64,000 nucleotides of DNA, taken from the NCBI RefSeq assembly GCF_004362715.1, contig NZ_SNYC01000005.1:125781-189780 (forward strand), written 5' to 3'. This document shows positions 1-7,531 of the stretch, piece after piece. Position 1 is the stretch's first letter, and every line of letters starts with the position of its first letter. The notes below the pieces were generated by a model. That model made no database searches. It was given only the letters and a program-made list of their open reading frames with translations, and had not been told where the DNA came from. This DNA comes from Pedobacter metabolipauper. Its GTDB lineage: Bacteria > Bacteroidota > Bacteroidia > Sphingobacteriales > Sphingobacteriaceae. The position numbers and the translations under genes are program-made.

Positions 1-2
1 CC

Positions 3-2135
3 GCAGTTACGGCGGCTTCAGCAGTACCAAACCGCCCGAATATCCCATACATAGAAGCTCCTAAAAAACCGTCCTTCCGCGAACGCAATCCAGATTTGGA
101 AAAATTCATTGGTGAAAACCTGTTCAATAAGATCGGAATTGTGATCCTGGTATTAGGCATGGGATTCTTCCTTAAGTTTGCTATAGATAAAGAATGGATT
201 AATGAGATTGGCAGGGTTTCTATCGGGTTCATTTGTGGAGCAGCATTAATTGGTTTGGCTCATCGCATGAGAAAATCATTCGTAACATTTAGTTCAGTCC
301 TTGTTGGGGGTGGCGTGGCTATTTTATATTTTACAGTGACCATTGCATTTCAGCAATACCAATTATTTAGCCAAACTATTGCCTTTATACTCACTATATT
401 AATTACTGCCTTTACCGTTTTATTGTCTGTAAGTTATGACCGGAAGGAATTGGCTTTATTTGGAATGCTGGGTGGTTTTTGTGCTCCGTTTATGATTAGT
501 ACCGGAGAGGGAAATTACATCATACTGTTTAGTTATATCCTGATCCTAAATCTGGGTATGCTGGTATTGGCATATTTTAAAAAGTGGTCAATAATTAATA
601 TCGTATGCTATGTGCTTACCATCCTACTATTTGGTAGTTACCTTGGACGAACGCTTATGTCAAAGGCTGATCCAGGTACCTATTTAGGATTACTTATCTT
701 TGCAGCTCTATTTTATCTTGTGTTTCTGCTGATGAATGTAATCAATAACATTAAAGAAAAAACTGCTTTCAAGACATTGGAAATAGGGATACTGATGAGC
801 AATACTTTTCTTTTTTATACTGCAGGAATGCTGATCCTTGAAAACTTAGGAAATGGAGCATTTAAAGGTCTGTTTACCGCTTTACTAGGCCTGGTAAACT
901 TTGGTTTTGCTTATGGTTTGTATATGAATAAAAAGGTAGACAGGAACCTGATCTATCTATTGATCGGGCTTGTACTCACGTTCATTAGCTTAGCCGGGCC
1001 TGTGCAACTGGAGGGAAACCAGATCACCTTATTCTGGGCTGCTGAATGTGTATTACTCTTATGGTTATCCCAAAAATCGGGAATTCTGCTGATCCGTCAA
1101 ACGTCCGTATTGGTATTGATATTGATGACAGGCAGCCTCATTATGGATTGGGAGCAAGTTTATTATTCTTCGGCTATCAAGGACATTGTTCTCCGACCGA
1201 TCTTAAATCGTGGTTTTATTACCGGTACGGTTAGTTTAATCTGTATTTGCTTATACTCCAGGTTACTTAGGTCAGAGATAAGATCGGTTCTTTTTAAAGA
1301 GATCAGTACATCCAGGCTAATCCTCGGTATTTCGGCAATTGTTATTGGCTATATAGTGATCTTTTTAGAACTCAATTTCCAGGCCTATATTTATTTTCCT
1401 GAAATTAGGGTTCTTAGCCTGGCAAGCTATAATTACCTGTTCATATACATTTTATTTACCCCTGTCTATAAGCTTAATAATAAACAATTTAACGGCATAA
1501 TCTCAGGTTTAGCTGCTATTTCTTTATTGGGCTATCTTTTTATTTACAATACAGAAACCATCTTTTTAAGAAATGCTTATTTAAAGGATCAAGGCAGCCT
1601 CTCCAATTATTTATTTCATTATCTAATGGTTATTCTATGCGGAATTACGCTGTTTAAATTATATAAAATGATAGCCGGATTTAAAGAATTAATGTTGCTG
1701 CGGGCATTCCAAATATTTGCGATCTTTATTATCCTGGTCATTGCGAGTTCTGAGTTGGATCATTTGTTGATGATCTCTCAATATGGGAGTGAAAAAAGCA
1801 CTTATGATATTTTGGTGATTAGTCACAAGACAGGATACCCTATTCTTTGGGGCTGCTTTGCATTATTATGCATCTATCTGGGAATGAAATGGAAATCAAG
1901 GGAGATTCGGGTAATGTCAATTTCTCTTTTAGCCATTACATTAATTAAATTGTTTGTGTTCGACTTAAGGGGCATATCTGAAGGCGGAAAAATAGCGGCT
2001 TTTATTTCTTTAGGAATTCTGCTGCTTGTTATTTCCTTTATGTACCAGCGTTTAAAGCGTTTGCTTTTAACCGGTCAGTCGGCTGACGTTGAAATAAATA
2101 CACACCAGAAAGATGAGGATCATGCAGCTGAATAG
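3..2135 (+). CDS. DUF2339 family polytopic membrane protein (5' end outside window)
   Basis: The reading frame is open from base 3, so the gene begins upstream of the window; the first possible start inside (TTG at 96) is only an internal Leu codon. About 710 residues are visible. A hydrophilic Pro/Lys-rich linker leads into NPDLEKFIGENLFNKIG and then roughly 18-20 hydrophobic segments, the layout of the DUF2339 family of predicted inner-membrane proteins of unknown function. The C-terminal tail is charged. The 3' end overlaps the next gene by about 20 bp, so the two are translationally linked; DUF2339 genes are often followed by DUF3999 genes, as here. The family assignment is by pattern recognition; the biochemical role is not known to me. 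Confidence 0.82.
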   Translation, partial: AVTAASAVPNRPNIPYIEAPKKPSFRERNPDLEKFIGENLFNKIGIVILVLGMGFFLKFAIDKEWINEIGRVSIGFICGAALIGLAHRMRKSFVTFSSVLVGGGVAILYFTVTIAFQQYQLFSQTIAFILTILITAFTVLLSVSYDRKELALFGMLGGFCAPFMISTGEGNYIILFSYILILNLGMLVLAYFKKWSIINIVCYVLTILLFGSYLGRTLMSKADPGTYLGLLIFAALFYLVFLLMNVINNIKEKTAFKTLEIGILMSNTFLFYTAGMLILENLGNGAFKGLFTALLGLVNFGFAYGLYMNKKVDRNLIYLLIGLVLTFISLAGPVQLEGNQITLFWAAECVLLLWLSQKSGILLIRQTSVLVLILMTGSLIMDWEQVYYSSAIKDIVLRPILNRGFITGTVSLICICLYSRLLRSEIRSVLFKEISTSRLILGISAIVIGYIVIFLELNFQAYIYFPEIRVLSLASYNYLFIYILFTPVYKLNNKQFNGIISGLAAISLLGYLFIYNTETIFLRNAYLKDQGSLSNYLFHYLMVILCGITLFKLYKMIAGFKELMLLRAFQIFAIFIILVIASSELDHLLMISQYGSEKSTYDILVISHKTGYPILWGCFALLCIYLGMKWKSREIRVMSISLLAITLIKLFVFDLRGISEGGKIAAFISLGILLLVISFMYQRLKRLLLTGQSADVEINTHQKDEDHAAE

Positions 2136-3015
2136 TCTAAAGTTTTTTATTTGTGCTTTGTTTATTTGTGTTTGCCATGAAGTCAGGGCCCAGCAATTTA
2201 ACTGGGAGGCAGGTATTGAAAAGATAGCCTCTAATGGTTATTACAATCTTGAATTAAGCCCGGAGATCCTTGCAAAAACACAGATGGAAAATCTGGAAGA
2301 TATGCGTGTATACACCAAAAATCAAGAAATTGCACATCTTATACGAACCATATATTCGAATTCAAATGAGATTTCTAAAACACATTTTAAGGTCGGCATC
2401 AAACAGCACGAAAAACAGACGGTTATACACATTGCCTTCGATGCGTATTATGTAATCGATCAGTTTGAAATAGGTATAAAAAACAATGGCTTTTACAGAA
2501 GGCCTGTATATCTATCTAAACCGAACCTTCCCGTTAAAAACAGCAGAAAAAGAACCCGGTATACCAATATTGAGTATTACACAATTTCATCAATAGAAGA
2601 GCCTTGTTTCAAAATTGAAGATGGCATAAGGTTCAAAGATATGTACCTGCGTATTGACAATGAGGATAGTAGCCCCTTAGAAATTCTAAGCATAAACTTT
2701 TACCAGCAACAACGTTATCTAACTGCCTTTTTTGAGAGGGATAAAGAATATGTATTTAAAATTGGCAGCAAAGACAACGGCGCGGCTGTTTATGATATTG
2801 ACTACTTTAGGGACAGCATTCGGACAAAGCTCCCGATAGTTCATCTTAAAGAATTCAAAAGCATTAATATCAACACATACAGGCAGGATTTTCTATTCAC
2901 AAGCAAGGCCTGGATATGGGCTGCAATACTGATTCTAATTGCACTGATCGGTTATATTACATATCGATTAATAAAAGATATGGACCGGCCTGAGAACGGC
3001 ACTAAAGCACTTTAA
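2113..3015 (+). CDS. DUF3999-like exported membrane-anchored protein
   Basis: 300 residues with an N-terminal hydrophobic signal segment (SLKFFICALFICVCHEVRAQ), a long soluble region that should lie in the periplasm, and a single C-terminal transmembrane segment (about residues 265-285) before a short basic cytoplasmic tail. This architecture and the position directly behind a DUF2339 gene point to DUF3999. ATG at 2113 overlaps the preceding stop codon region by 23 bp; a second ATG at 2122 (MQLNSLKFF) is equally plausible and would give a more typical signal peptide. Function unknown; a joint envelope role with the upstream protein is an inference from the overlap. Confidence 0.65.
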   Translation: MRIMQLNSLKFFICALFICVCHEVRAQQFNWEAGIEKIASNGYYNLELSPEILAKTQMENLEDMRVYTKNQEIAHLIRTIYSNSNEISKTHFKVGIKQHEKQTVIHIAFDAYYVIDQFEIGIKNNGFYRRPVYLSKPNLPVKNSRKRTRYTNIEYYTISSIEEPCFKIEDGIRFKDMYLRIDNEDSSPLEILSINFYQQQRYLTAFFERDKEYVFKIGSKDNGAAVYDIDYFRDSIRTKLPIVHLKEFKSININTYRQDFLFTSKAWIWAAILILIALIGYITYRLIKDMDRPENGTKAL

Positions 3016-3024
3016 AACCATTGC

Positions 3025-3047
3025 AATACGTTCCGTATTAGTTTTTT
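3025..3047 (+). terminator. Weak hairpin plus T-run after the DUF3999-like gene
   Basis: A 6-bp stem (3025-3030 with 3034-3039, loop TTC) is followed by AGTTTTTT. It is short and AT-rich, so termination may be partial. Confidence 0.4.
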
Positions 3048-3162
3048 AACTAAAAAAACATGAAATAACTTTGATTATTTATCTACATTCGTATTTTTAC
3101 AAATAATTCAATAGAAAAACTGAAATAAAAACTTTATTTTTGATAAAATTTTAAACAAATAA

Positions 3163-5346
3163 ATGAAAAGCTTAAGAACAATTGCATTAAAAGAGGCGCA
3201 AACAAGAGTTTCACCAGAGGTTAAGTCTCCTTCGACTAAGATTTCTGAGTTTTTTGGCGTTAACGTTTTCGATAAGAGAAAAATGAAAGATTTCTTATCA
3301 AAAGAGGTTTATGAGAAACTTGTTTCAGCCATTGATCAGAGTATATTGATTAACCATGAAGATGCCAACCACATTGCAACCGCTATGAAAAGCTGGGCAA
3401 TGGGTAAAGGTGCCACTCATTATACACACTGGTTCCAGCCTTTAACAGGTACAACTGCTGAAAAACACGATTCATTCTTTGAGCCGAGCAGCGATGGTGC
3501 AATTGAAAAATTTGCTGGTAGTGCTTTAGTTCAACAAGAACCAGATGCTTCAAGTTTCCCTAATGGCGGAATCCGTAATACTTTTGAAGCCCGCGGATAT
3601 ACGGCATGGGATCCTTCTTCTCCTGCATTCATCATGGAGAGCAAAGCTGGTAAAACCCTTTGTATCCCAACTGTATTTGTATCTTACACAGGCGAAGCCT
3701 TAGATTATAAAGCTCCTTTATTAAAAGCATTAAATGCGATGGATAAAGCTGCTGTTGATGTTTGTCAGTATTTTGATAAAAGCATCACTAAAGTAAATGC
3801 TTCTCTAGGTATTGAACAAGAATATTTCTTAGTGGATCTTGCCCTTTATAATGCACGTCCGGATCTGGTATCCACTGGCCGTACCTTATTCGGACACATG
3901 TCTGCAAAAGGACAACAATTAGAAGATCATTATTTCGGTTCTATTCCTGAACGTGTGTTCACATTTATGGTAGATTTCGAGAACGAAGCACTTAAATTAG
4001 GCATTCCTTTGAAAACAAGACACAACGAGGTTGCTCCTATGCAATTTGAATGTGCTCCTATTTATGAAGAAATCAACCTGGCTATTGACCATAACCAATT
4101 GTTAATGGATTTGATGGAGAAAGTTGCTTTAAGACATAAATTTAAAGTATTACTGCATGAGAAACCTTATGCCGGTATCAACGGTTCTGGTAAACATAAC
4201 AACTGGTCGTTAATTACAGACACGGGTAAAAACCTATTGGCTCCTGGAAAAACGCCTAAAAACAACTTAATGTTCTTAGCGTTCTTTGTGAACACAGTTA
4301 AAGCCGTTCATGAGCATGCAGATCTATTGAGAGCATCTATTGCTTCTGTAAGCAACGATCACCGTTTAGGTGCCAACGAAGCTCCTCCTGCAATTATCTC
4401 TATTTTCCTTGGTCAGCAGTTGAACGAGGTGTTAGACGAGATCGAGCACTCACGCATCAGCAAAAAAATTAAAGAAGATAATGCGCTGTGGTTAGGTATC
4501 CCTAAAATTCCACAAATCTTATTAGATAACACAGACCGTAACCGTACTTCTCCTTTTGCCTTTACCGGTAATAAATTTGAGTTGAGAGCTGTTGGTTCTT
4601 CTGCCAACTCTTCTGCCCCTATGACTGTTCTAAATGCAATCGTAGCTGATCAGTTGGTTAAATTTAAAGTTGACGTTGATAAACTGATCAAAAAAGGCGA
4701 GAAAAAAGATATCGCGCTATTAACTGTGATCAAAAAATACATCAAAGAATCTAAAGACATCCGTTTTGAAGGAAATGGTTATAGCCAGGAATGGGCTGAT
4801 GAAGCTGAAAAACGCGGCTTAGCAAACATCAAAACTACTCCTCTTGCTTTAGATGCTTATGTTAGCGAAAAATCTACTGAGTTATTCACTAAAACCAATA
4901 TCTTCAGCAAACGCGAACTTCATGCCCGTCATGAGATCCTGTTAGAAAACTATTACAAAAAACTTCAGATCGAAGCCAGAGTAATGGGCGATATTACACA
5001 TAGCATGATCATTCCTGCAGCTATTTCTTATCAAAATTCATTGATCGAAAATGCTCAGGGCCTTAAAGATCTTGGCTTAGGTAAAGATGCTTTAGAAACT
5101 CCGCTATCTATCATCAACAAAATATCTGAGCATTTAAGTGTGGTTAAAACCAGCATCGATGCCATGCTTGAACAACGTAAAGTAACTAATGGTATTGAAG
5201 ACACACGCGAAAAGGCAATTGGTTACGATGAAAAAGTAAAATCTTACTTTGATACCATCCGCTACCATGCTGATAAATTAGAGCAAATTGTTGATGACAG
5301 TGTTTGGCCTCTGCCTAAGTTCAGAGAATTATTGTTTTTAAAATAA
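3163..5346 (+). CDS. glnN: Glutamine synthetase, type III
   Basis: 727 residues, the size of type III glutamine synthetases, much larger than type I (about 470). It makes glutamine from glutamate, ammonia and ATP in the cytoplasm. Family hallmarks are visible: an N-terminal region with KISEFFGVNVFDKRKMKDFL, the metal-site segment GIEQEYFLVD near residue 220, the nucleotide-loop segment GSGKHNNWS near 341-350, and NRTSPFAFTGNKFELRAVGS near 458-478 in the active site. The gene stands alone with a 147-bp leader and its own strong terminator. Type III enzymes are the usual GS of Bacteroidota. Start ATG is preceded by an A/T-rich leader, without Shine-Dalgarno, normal for this phylum. Confidence 0.96.
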   Translation: MKSLRTIALKEAQTRVSPEVKSPSTKISEFFGVNVFDKRKMKDFLSKEVYEKLVSAIDQSILINHEDANHIATAMKSWAMGKGATHYTHWFQPLTGTTAEKHDSFFEPSSDGAIEKFAGSALVQQEPDASSFPNGGIRNTFEARGYTAWDPSSPAFIMESKAGKTLCIPTVFVSYTGEALDYKAPLLKALNAMDKAAVDVCQYFDKSITKVNASLGIEQEYFLVDLALYNARPDLVSTGRTLFGHMSAKGQQLEDHYFGSIPERVFTFMVDFENEALKLGIPLKTRHNEVAPMQFECAPIYEEINLAIDHNQLLMDLMEKVALRHKFKVLLHEKPYAGINGSGKHNNWSLITDTGKNLLAPGKTPKNNLMFLAFFVNTVKAVHEHADLLRASIASVSNDHRLGANEAPPAIISIFLGQQLNEVLDEIEHSRISKKIKEDNALWLGIPKIPQILLDNTDRNRTSPFAFTGNKFELRAVGSSANSSAPMTVLNAIVADQLVKFKVDVDKLIKKGEKKDIALLTVIKKYIKESKDIRFEGNGYSQEWADEAEKRGLANIKTTPLALDAYVSEKSTELFTKTNIFSKRELHARHEILLENYYKKLQIEARVMGDITHSMIIPAAISYQNSLIENAQGLKDLGLGKDALETPLSIINKISEHLSVVKTSIDAMLEQRKVTNGIEDTREKAIGYDEKVKSYFDTIRYHADKLEQIVDDSVWPLPKFRELLFLK

Positions 5347-5378
5347 ACCAACCTAAATAACCAACCATTTATTGATGT

Positions 5379-5417
5379 AATAACCTCTGCTTTAGCTAGC
5401 AGGGGTTATTTTTTTGA
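5379..5417 (+). terminator. Rho-independent terminator of glutamine synthetase
   Basis: 13-bp stem 5379-5391 with 5398-5410 (one G-T pair), loop TTAGCT, followed by a T-run. Confidence 0.9.
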
Positions 5418-5456
5418 GATATTATACTTTGTTTCTTTAACATTCGGGTGTTTCGT

Positions 5457-5464
5457 TATCTTTG
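5457..5464 (+). promoter_or_regulatory. purM promoter -7 box (TATCTTTG)
   Basis: Exact match to the Bacteroidota -7 consensus TAnnTTTG. Only six bases separate it from the ATG at 5471, so the transcript should begin at or within a few bases of the start codon. Confidence 0.75.
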
Positions 5465-5470
5465 CAGCAC

Positions 5471-6649
5471 ATGAGTGATAACAGGTACAATCAGCGTGGC
5501 GTTTCTGCCTCTAAAGAAGATGTGCATCAAGCCATCAAGAACATAGACAAAGGTATTTTTCCACAGGCTTTCTGTAAGATCATCCCGGATATTTTAGGTA
5601 ATGACGACGCTTTCTGCAACATCATGCACGCTGATGGTGCCGGTACAAAATCATCCCTTGCTTATGTATATTGGAAAGAAACCGGCGATATTTCCGTTTG
5701 GAAAGGTATTGCCCAGGATGCCATCATTATGAACATTGACGACCTTATCTGCGTTGGTGCTACAGACAACATCTTACTATCCTCTACTATTGGCAGAAAC
5801 AAAAACTTAATTCCTGGTGAAGTAATTGCCGCCATCATCAACGGCACCGAAGAAATTCTGGCCGAACTTAGAGATCAGGGCATTTCCATCTACTCTACCG
5901 GTGGCGAAACTGCCGATGTGGGCGACCTTGTGCGTACCATCATCGTAGATTCTACCGTTACCTGTCGTATGGAACGTGATAAAGTGATCAGCAATGATCA
6001 GATTCAGGCCGGTGATGTTATCGTTGGTCTTTCTTCCTATGGCCAGGCCAGTTATGAAACGGAATACAATGGTGGTATGGGTTCTAATGGCCTTACCTCA
6101 GCCAGGCATGATGTTTTTGACAAATCTGTTGCCAATGCCTATCCGGAAAGTTTTGATCCTGCCGTTCCGTTCGATCTTGTATTTTCTGGTGCTAAAAAAT
6201 TAACTGATCTTGTTCAGGTTGATGAAAATACACAAATTACTGCTGGTAAACTCGTGCTATCCCCTACCCGTACCTATGCTCCGGTAATTAAAAAGATCCT
6301 GGAAAGCCATAGAGATCAAATTAATGGTATTGTACATTGCAGTGGTGGTGCACAAACTAAAGTGCTTCACTTTGTAAATGATAACGTTCACATTATTAAG
6401 GATAATTTATTCCCTATTCCTCCGCTATTTAAGCTAATTCAGGAGCAATCTGGTACAGATTGGAAGGAAATGTACAAGGTATTCAATATGGGTCATCGTA
6501 TGGAGCTTTACATACCTGCAGAGATCGCTGAAGATATCATTGCCATTTCTAAAAGTTTTAATATCGATGCGCAGATCATTGGACGCGTAGAAAGTTATGC
6601 CCATAAACAGGTAACGATATTGAGCGAAAAAGGAGAATTCGTTTATTAA
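5471..6649 (+). CDS. purM: Phosphoribosylformylglycinamidine cyclo-ligase (AIR synthase)
   Basis: 392 residues from ATG 5471 (the in-frame TTG at 5462 lies inside the promoter box and is rejected). PurM closes the imidazole ring of AIR from FGAM with ATP in purine synthesis. The N-terminus carries SDNRYNQRGVS, the Gly-rich ADGAGTKSSLAY segment near residue 55 and STGGETADVGD near 142, as in AIR synthases of the Bacteroidota type, which are longer than the roughly 345-residue enterobacterial enzyme. Monocistronic, with no other pur genes nearby. Expression is predicted from a TATCTTTG box directly at the start codon. Confidence 0.92.
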   Translation: MSDNRYNQRGVSASKEDVHQAIKNIDKGIFPQAFCKIIPDILGNDDAFCNIMHADGAGTKSSLAYVYWKETGDISVWKGIAQDAIIMNIDDLICVGATDNILLSSTIGRNKNLIPGEVIAAIINGTEEILAELRDQGISIYSTGGETADVGDLVRTIIVDSTVTCRMERDKVISNDQIQAGDVIVGLSSYGQASYETEYNGGMGSNGLTSARHDVFDKSVANAYPESFDPAVPFDLVFSGAKKLTDLVQVDENTQITAGKLVLSPTRTYAPVIKKILESHRDQINGIVHCSGGAQTKVLHFVNDNVHIIKDNLFPIPPLFKLIQEQSGTDWKEMYKVFNMGHRMELYIPAEIAEDIIAISKSFNIDAQIIGRVESYAHKQVTILSEKGEFVY

Positions 6650-6821
6650 GTGATAAATCCAGTGATTTGCTCTAGGGCAGCATTAATTCCGATGAAGAAT
6701 CGGAAAGAACACCAGGCCCTTCCCAAACACTAAATTTATCCCAAAAATTATCTGCATACTGGGAGGCTATTTTAATGACCATTTTAACCAGTGGATTACA
6801 TTTTATATATAAGTTCACCAT

Positions 6822-6846
6822 ATAATATAGCTAACACCTATATTAT
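6822..6846. promoter_or_regulatory. Inverted repeat upstream of hicA, candidate operator 1
   Basis: Arms 6822-6830 and 6838-6846 are perfect 9-bp complements around a 7-nt spacer. Its position upstream of the -33 region fits an autoregulator binding site; binding by HicB is inference. Confidence 0.45.
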
Positions 6847-6850
6847 TCAT

Positions 6851-6869
6851 GTAACTAATTTTTAGTTAC
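6851..6869. promoter_or_regulatory. Inverted repeat over the hicA promoter -33 region, candidate operator 2
   Basis: GTAACTAA at 6851-6858 and TTAGTTAC at 6862-6869 are perfect 8-bp complements with a 3-nt spacer. The repeat covers the expected -33 region of the TACATTTG promoter. HicB-type antitoxins with a ribbon-helix-helix domain often repress their own promoter from such palindromes. Confidence 0.55.
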
Positions 6870-6881
6870 GGATAATTTATA

Positions 6882-6889
6882 TACATTTG
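6882..6889 (+). promoter_or_regulatory. hicAB promoter -7 box (TACATTTG)
   Basis: Exact TAnnTTTG match, one base before the ATG at 6891 and 23 bases before the TTG at 6913. Confidence 0.6.
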
Positions 6890-6890
6890 T

Positions 6891-7149
6891 ATGAGCAAGA
6901 TCGAAAAAAGTATTGCTAAAATTTTATTCAAATCCTAAAGATCTTTCCTGGCATGAAGCCATAAAAGTATTAAATCATTATGGGTTCTATGAAATCAGAA
7001 ATAGTAAAACAGGTGGATCAAGGAGAAAATTCGTAAACCAATCTGATGATGTGATATGTTTACATCATCCACATCCCAGCGTTATTTTAAAGAAATATCA
7101 AATAGATTTAATCCAACTAAAACTAATACATTATGAAAAACTATTTTGA
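6891..7149 (+). pseudogene. hicA: HicA-type toxin with apparent one-base frameshift near its 5' end
   Basis: HicA toxins are small double-stranded-RNA-binding-fold mRNA interferases. Two reading frames together give a normal family member. ATG at 6891 encodes MSKIEKSIAK, the usual HicA opening of this subfamily, but this frame stops at 6936. The rest of the protein (FYSNPKDLSWHEAIKVL onward, then GGSRRKF and HHPHPSVILKKY) lies one frame over and runs to 7149. Removing one A or T from AAAATTTT at 6918-6925 joins them. The fragment could also start at TTG 6913 (78 residues), lacking about ten N-terminal residues. In the GSRxxF motif Arg stands where many HicA have the catalytic His. The gene overlaps hicB by 17 bp. 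It may be an inactivated toxin, a sequencing error, or TTG-initiated. Confidence 0.7.
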
Positions 7150-7501
7150 GTATAAAGGATACATCGGTTCCGTGGAGTACAGCGCTGATGATCGTGTATT
7201 TTTTGGAAAAATACACGGAATAAATGATTTGGTAACCTTCGAAGGTGTTTCAGTTGATGAATTAGAGATGGCCTTTAAGGAGTCAATTACAGATTATCTA
7301 ACTACCTGCGCAGAACTGGGTAAAAAACCAGATAAACTTTATAAAGGTTCATTTAACGTTAGAGTACCCGAGAAATTGCACTACGATTCTGCATTACTTG
7401 CCCAAAAAAAAGGAACAAACCTAAATGAGGTTGTAAAAGCTGCCTTAAGTTATTTAGTGATGCATGAAGAACTATTAGATGCTAAACAGGTTTCTGCTTA
7501 G
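7133..7501 (+). CDS. hicB: HicB-type antitoxin
   Basis: 122 residues. The N-terminal part (residues 1-75, FEYKGYIGSVEYSADDRVFFGKI) has the HicB partial RNase-H-like fold signature YxGxVxYsxeDxxFxGxI, followed by a C-terminal ribbon-helix-helix DNA-binding segment (FNVRVPEKLHYDSALLAQKKG and NLNEVVKAALSYLV). It should bind and neutralise HicA and repress the operon. The ATG lies inside the end of hicA (17-bp overlap), typical for coupled toxin-antitoxin genes. The antitoxin frame is intact although the toxin frame is not. Confidence 0.88.
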   Translation: MKNYFEYKGYIGSVEYSADDRVFFGKIHGINDLVTFEGVSVDELEMAFKESITDYLTTCAELGKKPDKLYKGSFNVRVPEKLHYDSALLAQKKGTNLNEVVKAALSYLVMHEELLDAKQVSA

Positions 7502-7531
7502 CATCATTATTCCTATTGCTAACTTAATTTA

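Larger units (their letters stand above)
6650..6890. other. purM-hicA intergenic region with three inverted repeats
   Basis: The 241-bp spacer holds a 7-bp hairpin at 6687-6705 (no T-run), a 9-bp inverted repeat at 6822-6846 and an 8-bp inverted repeat at 6851-6869. The latter two lie just upstream of the hicA promoter and are listed separately. No open frame with coding character is seen. Confidence 0.6.

Noticed and set aside
3041..3059. Self-complementary T/A run after the DUF3999-like gene as a separate hairpin
   Set aside because: Almost only A-T pairs; more likely just the T-run of the preceding weak hairpin.
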